This document shows positions 26,744-34,952 of a stretch of DNA of 64,000 bases, piece after piece. The position numbers and the translations under genes are program-made. Each line of letters opens with the position of its first letter. The stretch's first letter is position 1. The notes under the pieces are model-generated. The model was not told where the DNA came from. It did no database searches and saw only the letters and a program-made list of their open reading frames with translations. Origin of the DNA: Streptomyces sp. BA2 (GTDB lineage: Bacteria > Actinomycetota > Actinomycetes > Streptomycetales > Streptomycetaceae); contig NZ_WSRO01000002.1 in assembly GCF_009769735.1 (NCBI RefSeq), positions 7,303,001 to 7,367,000 on the forward strand, read 5' to 3'.

Positions 26744-27030
26744 CCACCGCACAGCAGCCCTCCGCAGCCACCGCCGAGCACCAGGCCGTCGTCGACTGGC
26801 TGGTCGAGAAGGTGGCCTTCTACCTCGACGTCCCGGCGAGCGGCATCGCACCCGACGGCAAGCTCGTCGAGTACGGCCTCGACTCGGTGTACGCGCTGGC
26901 CCTGGTCGGCGACATCGAGGACGAGTACGACATCGAGGTGGAGGCCACGCTGGCCTGGGACCACCCGACGATCGAGTCCATCGCCGGACTGGTGCGGGAG
27001 CTGGCCGCCGGTCCGCGCACCGACGGCTGA
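26740..27030 (+). CDS. Acyl carrier protein
   Basis: A 96-residue stand-alone carrier protein with the phosphopantetheine motif YGLDSVYAL near residue 50, and an acidic helix after it. It is the likely acceptor of the FAAL product and the platform on which the acyl chain is modified. The start overlaps the hydrolase stop (ATGA). Confidence 0.93.
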   Translation: MTTAQQPSAATAEHQAVVDWLVEKVAFYLDVPASGIAPDGKLVEYGLDSVYALALVGDIEDEYDIEVEATLAWDHPTIESIAGLVRELAAGPRTDG

Positions 27031-27069
27031 CCTGACGAGGAAGAGTACGGCGGAGGAAGGAGTACGCCC

Positions 27070-28152
27070 ATGCGCGCCGCGATCACCCGTGACGGAGCCC
27101 TCGTCGTCGAGGAGGTGCCCGATCCCGTACCGCAGGCAGGACAGGTCCTCGTGCGCACCCTGGCCTGCGGGATCTGCGGGTCGGACCTGCACGCGCTCGA
27201 CGACCCGGACGCGTTCATGGACATCATGCGCCGCACGGGCGGAACCCCGCACGACATCCGTGAAGGCATCGTGCTCGGCCACGAGTTCGCGGCCGAGGTC
27301 GTGGACTACGGCCCCGGCACCGTGCGTGCCCTGCCGGTGGGCACGACGGTGTGCGGACCGCCGATCGGGTTCGGCCCGCAGGGCTCCGGGATCATCGGCT
27401 ACACACCGGCTTTCCCGGGCGGCTTCGGCGAGTACATGATCCTGCCGGAGGCGTTCACGATGGCGGTGCCGGGCGGAGTGCCGGCCGAGGTCGCCGCCCT
27501 GACGGAACCCTTCTCCGTCGCGACGCGCGCGGTCCGGCGCTCGGTCATGGAATCGGGTGACGTGGCGGTCGTCCTCGGGCTCGGTCCCATCGGCCTCGGT
27601 GTCGTCGCCGTACTGAAGGCGCAGGGGCACGGTCCCGTGGTCGCCGTCGACTTCTCGGCCGAGCGGCGGGCGCTCGCCGAACGCCTTGGCGCTGATGTGC
27701 TGATCGACCCCGCGGTCGAGTCGCCGTACGACCGCTGGAGTTCGCTCGGGGTGGTCACCGGGACGATGGACCGGATGGCCGCCGAGTACCGCGGGTTGAA
27801 GGTGCGCGACGCCGTGCTGTTCGAGTGTGTGGGCGCGCCCGGCATGCTCGACCAGGTGGTGCGGGGCGCGCCGGCCGGCTCCACCGTCGTCGTGGTCGGC
27901 GTGTGTCTGCGGCCCGACACCGTCGACGCCGGAGTGGTGGCGCACAAGGAGCTGGACATCCGCGGCTCGTTCGGCGGCAGCCCGGCCGAGTACCGGCAGA
28001 CCCTGCGGGACATCGCCGACGGCCGGATCGACGCGGGCGTCGTCATCACCGGCCGCACCGGACTCGACGGCCTGGCCGACGCCGTCGCCGAGCTGTCCGG
28101 AGGGGGCCGGCACGCCAAGATCACGGTGGATCCGCGGCTCGGCGGCACCTGA
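27070..28152 (+). CDS. Zinc-dependent alcohol dehydrogenase (MDR family)
   Basis: A 360-residue medium-chain dehydrogenase. The catalytic zinc ligands are seen in CGICGSD and GHEFAAEV, and the cofactor loop in VLGLGPIGLGVVA. The four-cysteine structural zinc lobe of classic alcohol dehydrogenases is missing; the region reads GPPIGFGPQGSG. It could oxidise a hydroxyl made by the hydratase or hydrolase, or be a housekeeping enzyme captured by the locus. GGAGGAAGG lies a few bases before the ATG. A strong terminator follows. Confidence 0.88.
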   Translation: MRAAITRDGALVVEEVPDPVPQAGQVLVRTLACGICGSDLHALDDPDAFMDIMRRTGGTPHDIREGIVLGHEFAAEVVDYGPGTVRALPVGTTVCGPPIGFGPQGSGIIGYTPAFPGGFGEYMILPEAFTMAVPGGVPAEVAALTEPFSVATRAVRRSVMESGDVAVVLGLGPIGLGVVAVLKAQGHGPVVAVDFSAERRALAERLGADVLIDPAVESPYDRWSSLGVVTGTMDRMAAEYRGLKVRDAVLFECVGAPGMLDQVVRGAPAGSTVVVVGVCLRPDTVDAGVVAHKELDIRGSFGGSPAEYRQTLRDIADGRIDAGVVITGRTGLDGLADAVAELSGGGRHAKITVDPRLGGT

Positions 28153-28176
28153 TCCGCCCCCCTCATCCGTGGCACG

Positions 28177-28221
28177 GCACGGGCCGCACCGAGACACTCT
28201 CGGCGCGGCCCGTGCTTTTTT
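28177..28221 (+). terminator. Rho-independent terminator of the acyl-modification operon
   Basis: GCACGGGCCGC (28177-28187) pairs with GCGGCCCGTGC (28205-28215), and inside it CCGAGA pairs with TCTCGG. Six T follow directly. It is the strongest terminator in the window and closes the operon ahead of the regulator genes. Confidence 0.95.
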
Positions 28222-28328
28222 GTGTATTCCGCCGGTTGTCGCGAGGGATTCCGTGCGCTCCGGGTTCCGGGCGGCGCGCAAAGAAAGAGCAATGTGTTTC
28301 AAAGGGCACGGCCAATTACTCTTAGTTA

Positions 28329-28342
28329 GTTCAATACTGAAC
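28329..28342. promoter_or_regulatory. GTTCA-N4-TGAAC palindrome upstream of the SARP gene
   Basis: A perfect 5+5 inverted repeat in an AT-richer leader. TTGACC (28353-28358) just downstream may be a -35 hexamer. Further on, TGCA repeats at 28386, 28396 and 28407, spaced 10-11 bases, recall the spaced direct repeats bound by SARP proteins. Function is inferred from position. Confidence 0.4.
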
Positions 28343-28425
28343 CCACAGCTGATTGACCTGCGGTTTCATGTACGATGCTTAGCGGTGCAACGCCCTGCAC
28401 ATGGAATGCACCAGGGGGTAAGACA

Positions 28426-29184
28426 GTGGATACGATAAAATTTCGCATCCTGGGGCCGATAGATGCCCTGTTGCATGGAGACGCAATACAGCTCGGCGGA
28501 ACCAAGTCGAAGACTGTGCTCGCGGCGCTCCTCATGGCCGAAGGCCGGGTCGTCACCGTTGCCAGACTCGGGTACCTGCTCTGGAATGACCGGCCGCCGA
28601 AGACGTGCGATGCGCAGGTCTACACCTACATCTCACGGTTAAGGAAATCCCTGGGCGGCCAGGTGTCCATAACGCGTCAGGGACATGGCTACGCAATGTC
28701 CGTCGGTGATGCAGGGTGTGATTGGAAAGATTTCGAAAGACTGTCGAGAATGGGGCGCGACGCGCTGGCGGAACGCCGCTTCCGCATCGCGGCAAAGCAT
28801 CTCAGCGACGCGCTCTCCCTGTTTCGGGGAAACGCGCTCACAGACGGCACGGAACACCTCGTGAGCGAGGAGTCGGCCAGTTTCGAAGAGGCCAGGATGG
28901 CCGCGCTGCAGGGCCGTATCGAGGCATATCTCGCGCTCGGCATCCACGCCGATCTGGTTCCCGAACTGCTCAGAATGGTCACCAGATACCCGTTCCACGA
29001 GCGGGTGCGGGCCCAGCTGATGCTCGCCCTGCACCGCTGCGGCAGGCAGTCCGAGGCCATCGCCGTCTACCACGAAGGGCGTCGGCTGCTCGCCGAGGAA
29101 CTCGGTGTGGACCCCAGTCAAGTCCTTGCCGACGTCTTCCAGGGCATCCTCACCGGCCGTCCTGAGCTGCGGCCCGCGGCGTGA
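28426..29184 (+). CDS. SARP-family transcriptional activator, contains a TTA codon
   Basis: A 252-residue regulator: an OmpR-type winged helix (FRILGPIDALLHGD to GYAMSVG) followed by a bacterial transcriptional activation domain (DWKDFERLSRMG to the C-terminus, including LGVDPSQVL). SARP proteins activate antibiotic loci by binding spaced direct repeats near -35. A TTA leucine codon at 28639-28641 makes translation depend on the rare bldA tRNA, the usual developmental brake in Streptomyces. GTG 28426 is preferred to the upstream in-frame ATG 28375 because AGGGGG precedes it and the domain starts directly after it. Base composition is lower in GC than its neighbours. Confidence 0.93.
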   Translation: MDTIKFRILGPIDALLHGDAIQLGGTKSKTVLAALLMAEGRVVTVARLGYLLWNDRPPKTCDAQVYTYISRLRKSLGGQVSITRQGHGYAMSVGDAGCDWKDFERLSRMGRDALAERRFRIAAKHLSDALSLFRGNALTDGTEHLVSEESASFEEARMAALQGRIEAYLALGIHADLVPELLRMVTRYPFHERVRAQLMLALHRCGRQSEAIAVYHEGRRLLAEELGVDPSQVLADVFQGILTGRPELRPAA

Positions 29185-29226
29185 TCCCGTGCGTGTCCGG
29201 CCGCGGTGCGTGTCCGCCCCCGGGCC

Positions 29227-29568
29227 TCAACTCCCGCAGCCGCGCCCGCAGATGACCGCACCCGCAAGCCACGTCGCGGCGACCGCGTACGGAGCTTCCC
29301 GCAGCAGTACCGACACCCCGCACAGAGCCGCGACGACCATGCACAGCCGCAACCAGGACAACCGCCGTCGGCGTGCCGCACGTGTGGCGATCGCCTCATC
29401 GACGGTCTCGTCGACGATCTCCGCGATGCGGTCGTCGATCAGATCGCCGTACCGGTCGACAAACCGGTACAGCTCCGCACGGGAAGCGGGTCCGGCCGCG
29501 GCGTTGCTTCCGTGGGGGGCGTCCGCGACCAGGGTGTCGCCCTCAACTGCCGTCTGCTGCTTCGTCAT
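29227..29568 (-). CDS. Small membrane protein of unknown family
   Basis: A 113-residue protein starting at MTKQQTAVEG. An acidic, helical middle (YGDLIDDRIAEIVDETVDEA) is followed by RRRR and two hydrophobic segments near the C-terminus. I do not recognise the family. It is divergent from the sensor kinase gene, and a long palindrome lies between them, so it may be a target or accessory of that two-component system. Longer upstream starts exist, but they would read through the palindrome. Confidence 0.6.
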   Translation of the reverse strand: MTKQQTAVEGDTLVADAPHGSNAAAGPASRAELYRFVDRYGDLIDDRIAEIVDETVDEAIATRAARRRRLSWLRLCMVVAALCGVSVLLREAPYAVAATWLAGAVICGRGCGS

Positions 29569-29618
29569 ACGGATCACTCTGGCCGACCGGGTGCGGCGCT
29601 GTCGGTCATGTGCACCCA

Positions 29619-29653
29619 CGAACCGGGGGTGGGTTATCCCTACCCCCGGTTCG
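29619..29653. promoter_or_regulatory. 12-bp perfect inverted repeat between divergent genes
   Basis: CGAACCGGGGGT (29619-29630) and ACCCCCGGTTCG (29642-29653) are exact complements with 11 bases between. It sits midway between the starts of the small membrane protein and the sensor kinase. A binding site for the neighbouring LuxR-type response regulator is the natural guess. Confidence 0.6.
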
Positions 29654-29734
29654 TCGGTTGTCCTCGTATCGGCCCAGGTCACAGCCTCGCTACCGTCCCG
29701 GTGTAATCAGGAATCGTCAGTCGAGGAGGGCCGC

Positions 29735-31090
29735 ATGGTTCTGGCCGACACCCACGAAGCCGGCCACCGGTCGGAATCGGGTGACCCCGTGATCGCCGGT
29801 GAACAACCGATGGCACAACCGCAGGGCCCGGCCCTGCCACCGAATCCCTACCGGGCGCTGGCGTCCCCGTACCTGTGGCGTGCGAGCATCCAGCTGGCCA
29901 CCGACGCGGTGATGGGGGCGGCCGGCCTGGCCGTGCTGATCGCGCTCGGCGTCGCGGTCTGCCTGGTGCCGGCCGGTCTCGTCGGCCTACCGCTGGTGAT
30001 ACTCGCGGGCCGGGCGCTGCATCTGCTCGGCGCCGCCGAGCGCCAACGCTGGGCCGCCGTATGTGAGTTGGACATGCCGCCGCAGCCGCGTCCCGCGCTG
30101 TCCGGACCGCTGCTCGGGTCGGCGGCGGCCCTGGCCAGGAGCCGGTCGAGTTGGCATCTGGTGGCCTACTTCGGCGTGCTTGCCCCCTGGTCGCTTGTGA
30201 CCCTGCTCGGCAGCCTGCTGGTGTGGGGCGTCCCACTCGCCCTGGTCCTTCTGCCCGCCTACTACGCCCAACTGCCCTCTGGAGCCGCCTCGTTGGGCCT
30301 TATCACGGTCGGCGACCCCGGCACCGCGCTCCTGGTCTCCGCGGCCACGCTGTTGCTGTGGGCCACCCTCGCACCGCTGCTGGTGCGCGGTCTGCTCGCC
30401 GCCGACGTGCTGCTCGCCCGCACCCTCCTTGCGCTGCCCCGCGATGTCACACTGGCCCAACGGGTCGAGTACCTGACGGAGAGCCGGGCCCGCGTGGTGG
30501 ACGCCGCCGAGGCCGAACGCCGGCGCATCGAACGCGACCTGCACGACGGCGCCCAACAGCGCCTGGTCGCCATGGCGATGACGCTCGGCCGGGCCCGCTC
30601 CCGGCTGAAGGGCTCAGGCCAGGACGCGGCGCTCGAGCTGGTGGACGAGGCCAGGGCCAGCGCCCAGGAGGCCATCAACGAACTGCGCGACCTCACCCGC
30701 GGACTGCACCCGCCCGTCCTCACGGACCGGGGTCTTGACGCCGCCCTGTCCGCCGTGGCCGCCCGTCTTCCGATCCCGGTCGACGTCGACGTGGATGTGG
30801 CACACCGGCCGTCGACGACCGTGGAAGGCATCGCCTACTTCGTCGTCACCGAGGCCCTCACCAACGTCGCCAAGCACGCGCAGTCCGGGAAGGCCTGGGT
30901 GCGGATCCGGCGCACCGCGGACCGTCTTGCCGTGACGATCGGCGACGACGGCGTCGGCGGGGCGAAGGTCTCGCCGGGTGGCGGGCTCGCGGGCCTGGCC
31001 GACCGGGTCTCCGGCGTCGACGGCCGACTGCGCGTCACGAGCCCGCCCGGCGGACCGACCCTGATCGAAGTGGAAATGCAATGCGTGTAG
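29735..31090 (+). CDS. Sensor histidine kinase (HisKA_3 family)
   Basis: A 451-residue membrane kinase. A hydrophobic sensor region with several membrane segments (about residues 50-95 and 125-230) precedes the dimerisation box RRIERDLHDGAQQRLVAM, whose His is the phosphorylation site. The ATPase has TEALTNVAKHA (N box) and GDDGVGGA and GLAGLADRV (G boxes). CGAGGAGGG precedes the ATG. Its stop overlaps the response regulator start by 10 bases. Longer upstream frames on this strand are shadows of the small divergent gene. Confidence 0.92.
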   Translation: MVLADTHEAGHRSESGDPVIAGEQPMAQPQGPALPPNPYRALASPYLWRASIQLATDAVMGAAGLAVLIALGVAVCLVPAGLVGLPLVILAGRALHLLGAAERQRWAAVCELDMPPQPRPALSGPLLGSAAALARSRSSWHLVAYFGVLAPWSLVTLLGSLLVWGVPLALVLLPAYYAQLPSGAASLGLITVGDPGTALLVSAATLLLWATLAPLLVRGLLAADVLLARTLLALPRDVTLAQRVEYLTESRARVVDAAEAERRRIERDLHDGAQQRLVAMAMTLGRARSRLKGSGQDAALELVDEARASAQEAINELRDLTRGLHPPVLTDRGLDAALSAVAARLPIPVDVDVDVAHRPSTTVEGIAYFVVTEALTNVAKHAQSGKAWVRIRRTADRLAVTIGDDGVGGAKVSPGGGLAGLADRVSGVDGRLRVTSPPGGPTLIEVEMQCV

Positions 31091-31725
31091 TGATCGCCGA
31101 GGACTCCGCCCTGCTGCGGCAAGGCATCGTCCTGCTCCTGCGGGACGCCGGCATCGACGTCGTCGACGCCGTCGGGGACGGGGAGGCCCTGCTGCGTTCC
31201 GTCGCCGAGCACCGGCCCGACGTCTGCGTCGTCGACGTACGGATGCCGCCGACCTTCGTCGACGAGGGCCTGCGCGCCGCCCTCGTCATCCGCAACCGCT
31301 GGCCGGAGACCGGGGTGCTCGTGCTGTCCCAGTACGTCGAACAGAGCTACGCGGTCGATCTCATCGAGAGCGCCACCAGCGGCGTCGGCTACCTGCTGAA
31401 GGACCGGGTCTCGGACGCGGACGAGTTCGTCGACGGCCTGCAGCGAGTCCGGGCCGGCGACACCGTCCTCGACCCGGAGGTGGTCAAGCAGATGCTCGCC
31501 CGCAGCCGCAGACAGGACCCCATGGCCACGCTCTCGCCCCGGGAGCGCGACGTGCTGGCCGCGATGGCGGAGGGCCGGTCCAACACGGGCATCGCCAACG
31601 AGCTGTGCATCGGCGCCGCCGCCGTCGAGAAACACATCCGCAGCATCTTCGTGAAGTTCGGGCTGCACCCGGAAGACGGCGAACACCGCCGTGTACTCGC
31701 CGTTCTACGTTACTTGGGAGCTTGA
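31081..31725 (+). CDS. NarL/LuxR-family response regulator
   Basis: A 214-residue protein: a receiver domain with IAEDSALLRQG, the phospho-acceptor Asp in CVVDVRMPP and Lys in YLLKDR, then a LuxR helix-turn-helix (LSPRERDVLAAMAEG to VEKHIRSIF). It partners the kinase directly upstream. The 35-base palindrome at 29619 is a candidate site. Confidence 0.94.
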   Translation: MRVVIAEDSALLRQGIVLLLRDAGIDVVDAVGDGEALLRSVAEHRPDVCVVDVRMPPTFVDEGLRAALVIRNRWPETGVLVLSQYVEQSYAVDLIESATSGVGYLLKDRVSDADEFVDGLQRVRAGDTVLDPEVVKQMLARSRRQDPMATLSPRERDVLAAMAEGRSNTGIANELCIGAAAVEKHIRSIFVKFGLHPEDGEHRRVLAVLRYLGA

Positions 31726-31730
31726 AAGAC

Positions 31731-32480
31731 ATGGCAACGCGCAAGAACCGCTGGATCCTGGCCGTCGGCCTGATCATCCTCGTCGTGGTCGCCGGCACCG
31801 GCGCTTGGCTGGTCACCAGCGCCCTCCCCGCCCACAAGAAGTACTCCTCCGACCACACCGCGAACGCCGCGTCCAGCACCCTGCTGCGCGTCGGCACCCA
31901 CGGCGGCGTCACCCTGCACGCCGGCGATGACTCCAAGGTCCACGTCACGGCCACCGGCGACTACGCGGACACCCCGCCGAAGGTGACGGTGAAGTCCTCG
32001 GGGAAGACGACCACGGTCACCGGCTCCTGCGGCGACGACTGCTCCCTGAACCTGGACATCACCCTGCCCGCGGCCCTCGCGGCCGAGGTCAGTTCCGGCC
32101 AGGGTCAGATCACCGGAAGCGGTCTCACCGGACACCTCGCCCTGACCACCGATGCCGGTGCCATCGACCTCACCGACCCGCGGGGCCCGCTCGTGCTGCA
32201 CACCGCCAGCGGCCAGATCGACGTGAAGGACGCCAAGCCCGCCTCCTTCGAGGCCAGGACCCGGCAGGGCGAGGTCCGCGCCACCTTCGCGACCGCCCCC
32301 ACCACCACCGCCGTCACCACCGACCAGGGCAGTGTCGACCTGACCATGCCGCCCCACGCCGGCTACTACATCCAGGCGCAGAGCAAGACCGGAACCCCGC
32401 ACATCACCCTGCCTTGGAACCGCGACGGCAAGCACACGGTCACCGTGCGCACGAACGAAGGCGGCGTGGAGATCCACTGA
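31731..32480 (+). CDS. Membrane-anchored DUF4097-like protein
   Basis: A 249-residue protein with one N-terminal membrane segment ([21 protein letters not shown]) and a repetitive beta-rich extracellular part, in which glycines recur at regular spacing as in DUF4097/putative-adhesin beta-helices. The ATG at 31731 follows the response regulator by 5 bases, so all three genes are one transcript. Its role is unknown; it may be the output or envelope sensor of the two-component system. Confidence 0.75.
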   Translation: MATRKNRWILAVGLIILVVVAGTGAWLVTSALPAHKKYSSDHTANAASSTLLRVGTHGGVTLHAGDDSKVHVTATGDYADTPPKVTVKSSGKTTTVTGSCGDDCSLNLDITLPAALAAEVSSGQGQITGSGLTGHLALTTDAGAIDLTDPRGPLVLHTASGQIDVKDAKPASFEARTRQGEVRATFATAPTTTAVTTDQGSVDLTMPPHAGYYIQAQSKTGTPHITLPWNRDGKHTVTVRTNEGGVEIH

Positions 32481-32481
32481 C

Positions 32482-32529
32482 AAGACCGTCTCCGGTAGGA
32501 TCCGCCGGATCGAGCTGCGCGAGGAGGAC
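32482..32529 (+). pseudogene. 16-codon remnant of an acyl-CoA ligase 3' end
   Basis: Read in frame with the ATG at 32536, these bases encode [16 protein letters not shown]. This is the A10 catalytic-lysine core of AMP-forming acyl-CoA ligases, with the active Lys changed to Arg. The intact ligase downstream has the same core near its own C-terminus ([17 protein letters not shown]). No other part of such a gene precedes it; the DUF4097-like gene ends at 32480. It also supplies the GAGGAGG ribosome binding site for the next gene. It probably marks a deletion or insertion breakpoint. Confidence 0.65.
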
Positions 32530-32535
32530 TTTCCG

Positions 32536-34182
32536 ATGAGCGAGTCGATGAGCGGGCCTACGGGTGAACTGTCGTACGCGCACGGTGTCAGTACGACGCC
32601 GCTGCTCGGTGACACCATCGGGCGCAATCTCGACCGGGCGATCGAGGCCTGGCCGGAGCGGGACGCGCTGGTGGACGTGGCGGCGGGGACGCGCTGGACG
32701 TACGCCGAATTCGGCTTTGCCGTCGAGCAGTTGGCGCGGGGCTTCATGGGGGCCGGGGTCGCCAAGGGTGATCGCGTCGGCATCTGGGCGGTGAACTGTG
32801 CCGAGTGGGTGCTCGTGCAGTACGCCACCGCGCGGATCGGCGCGATCATGGTGAACATCAACCCGGCTTATCGCGCACATGAGTTGGAGTACGTGCTGAA
32901 GCAGGCCGGGGTGACGGTCCTGGTCGCCTCGCAGTCGCACAAGTCGAGCGACTACCGGGCCCTCGTGGACCAGGTGCGGCCCGACTGCCCCGAGCTGAGG
33001 TCCGTGCACTACATCGAGGACAGCTCCTGGGATGTGCTGCTGGACGCTGCGAGGGGGGTGCCGGACGCCGAACTGGCGGCTCGGGAGGGGGAGTTGAGCT
33101 GCGACGACCCCGTCAACATCCAGTACACCTCGGGCACGACCGGCTTCCCCAAAGGGGCGACGCTCTCCCACCACAACATCCTCAACAACGGTTACTGGGT
33201 GGGCCGGACGGTCGGCTACACGGAACAGGACCGGGTGTGCCTGCCCGTGCCGTTCTACCACTGCTTCGGCATGGTGATGGGGAACCTGGGGGCCACTTCC
33301 CACGGCGCCTGCATCGTCATCCCGGCACCGTCCTTCGACCCGGCCGCCACGCTGCGCGCGGTGGAGCGCGAGCGCTGTACGTCGCTGTACGGCGTGCCGA
33401 CGATGTTCATCGCGGAGCTGAACCTCCCCGACTTCGCCGCGTACGACCTGAGTTCGCTGCGCACCGGCATCATGGCGGGCTCGCCCTGTCCGGTCGAGGT
33501 GATGAAGCGGGTGGTCGCCGAGATGCACATGGAGGAGGTCTCCATCTGTTACGGCATGACGGAGACGTCCCCGGTCTCGACGCAGACGCGGCGCACGGAC
33601 GACCTGGAGCGGCGGACCGGCACGGTGGGCCGCGTGCTGCCGCACGTCGAGGTGAAGGTGATCGATCCGGTCAGCGGCGTGACCCTGCCGCGGGGCGCCT
33701 CGGGCGAGCTGTGCACACGGGGCTACAGCGTGATGCTCGGCTACTGGAACGAGCCGTCGCGGACGGCGGAGGTGATAGACGCCGGGCGCTGGATGCACAC
33801 CGGCGACCTGGCGGTGATGCGGGAGGACGGCTACGTCCAGATAGTCGGCCGCATCAAGGACATGATCATCCGGGGTGGCGAGAACATCTATCCGCGTGAG
33901 ATCGAGGAGTTCCTGTACGGCCATCCGAAGATCGCGGACGTCCAGGTGGTGGGGGTCCCCGATGAGCGCTACGGGGAGGTGCCGCTGGCCTGCGTGATCC
34001 TGCGGGACGCGGAGGATCCGTTGACCCTGGAGGAGCTACGGACCTTCTGCGACGGGCAGTTGGCGCACTACAAGATCCCGGCGGGGCTGCGGATCCTGGA
34101 GGACTTCCCCATGACGGTGTCCGGCAAGGTGCGAAAGATCGAACTCAGGGAGCGGTACGGGGCGGGGTCCCCGCGAGGGTGA
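32536..34182 (+). CDS. AMP-dependent medium-chain acyl-CoA ligase
   Basis: A 548-residue adenylate-forming enzyme: [19 protein letters not shown] (P-loop), [18 protein letters not shown] and [20 protein letters not shown], with the catalytic Lys in [10 protein letters not shown]. It resembles the ACSF2/FadD group that charges fatty acids with CoA. The clear GAGGAGG before ATG 32536 decides the start. It could feed fatty acids to general metabolism; no link to the NRPS locus is visible. It ends 15 bases from the convergent zinc-ribbon gene. Confidence 0.9.
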   Translation: MSESMSGPTGELSYAHGVSTTPLLGDTIGRNLDRAIEAWPERDALVDVAAGTRWTYAEFGFAVEQLARGFMGAGVAKGDRVGIWAVNCAEWVLVQYATARIGAIMVNINPAYRAHELEYVLKQAGVTVLVASQSHKSSDYRALVDQVRPDCPELRSVHYIEDSSWDVLLDAARGVPDAELAAREGELSCDDPVNIQYTSGTTGFPKGATLSHHNILNNGYWVGRTVGYTEQDRVCLPVPFYHCFGMVMGNLGATSHGACIVIPAPSFDPAATLRAVERERCTSLYGVPTMFIAELNLPDFAAYDLSSLRTGIMAGSPCPVEVMKRVVAEMHMEEVSICYGMTETSPVSTQTRRTDDLERRTGTVGRVLPHVEVKVIDPVSGVTLPRGASGELCTRGYSVMLGYWNEPSRTAEVIDAGRWMHTGDLAVMREDGYVQIVGRIKDMIIRGGENIYPREIEEFLYGHPKIADVQVVGVPDERYGEVPLACVILRDAEDPLTLEELRTFCDGQLAHYKIPAGLRILEDFPMTVSGKVRKIELRERYGAGSPRG

Positions 34183-34197
34183 GGCCCGCCGAGCCGC

Positions 34198-34923
34198 TTA
34201 TCCCGCCGCCACCAGTTTCTCCGCCGCGTCGTTCACCGGCTGGGGTGTTCCCGTCAGGTCGATGATGAACAAGGGGATCGAGAGTGTGTCCGCTCGGGTG
34301 CGGGCCTTTTCCTCGTAGCCCGCGAGGGAGAAGCAGACGCAGCTGACGGAGTCGGACATCGCGCTGAGCCATACGCACTCCACGTCACGCAGCGACGTCG
34401 GCTGCACGGACGGCTCGACCAGGGCGAGCACGCCCCGCGCCGACACCCGCACCCCGGAAGGCGCCCGCTTGACCGCTCCCCGGACGTCCCCGTACCCGAG
34501 CCACCGCAGATACAGCCCCGCCACCGTCACCGCGTCCCGCGCCGTGCGCACCGGCACCGGCCGGAAGGCCGGCCGAGGCGTCGGCGACGGACCGGACGCG
34601 GGCGGACGAGCGGGAGCCGGCGGAGGTGGCGGCGCACCCGACGGTGCTTGTACCGCCCGCACCGGAATGCGCAGCACCGCCCCGCACCCGCACCCCAGCT
34701 CCGGCTGCGGCCACTGGTCCCTGCGCCCGCACATCCGGCAGCGCACGGTCACCCACTCGTCCGCCCACGTCCGGTCCGTCACCGGCGTCACCGTCGCGCC
34801 GCGCGCCACCGGCGGCACCACGGGGGCGCCGCACGCGCAGGGGTAGGACGGCGGGGCGTACACATGATCGCGCCGGCAGACCGGGCACCGTACCGGGACG
34901 CCGCTCTCCGTCATCACCCTCAC
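34198..34923 (-). CDS. Zinc-ribbon protein with a restriction-endonuclease-like C-terminal domain
   Basis: A 241-residue protein. The N-terminal half has cysteine pairs (CPVC, CAC, CRMC, CGCG) that can form two zinc ribbons, then a proline-rich linker. The C-terminal part (RDAVTVAGLYLRWLGYGDV to PLFIIDL) has the alternating pattern of Mrr-like endonuclease folds, but I do not see a full catalytic set. GTG 34923 gives the longest form; ATG 34914 is an alternative. It lies 29 bases downstream of the pseudokinase gene, probably in one operon. Confidence 0.65.
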   Translation of the reverse strand: MRVMTESGVPVRCPVCRRDHVYAPPSYPCACGAPVVPPVARGATVTPVTDRTWADEWVTVRCRMCGRRDQWPQPELGCGCGAVLRIPVRAVQAPSGAPPPPPAPARPPASGPSPTPRPAFRPVPVRTARDAVTVAGLYLRWLGYGDVRGAVKRAPSGVRVSARGVLALVEPSVQPTSLRDVECVWLSAMSDSVSCVCFSLAGYEEKARTRADTLSIPLFIIDLTGTPQPVNDAAEKLVAAG

Positions 34924-34952
34924 CCGCCACCGTGACCGTCACCCGCTCGCCG

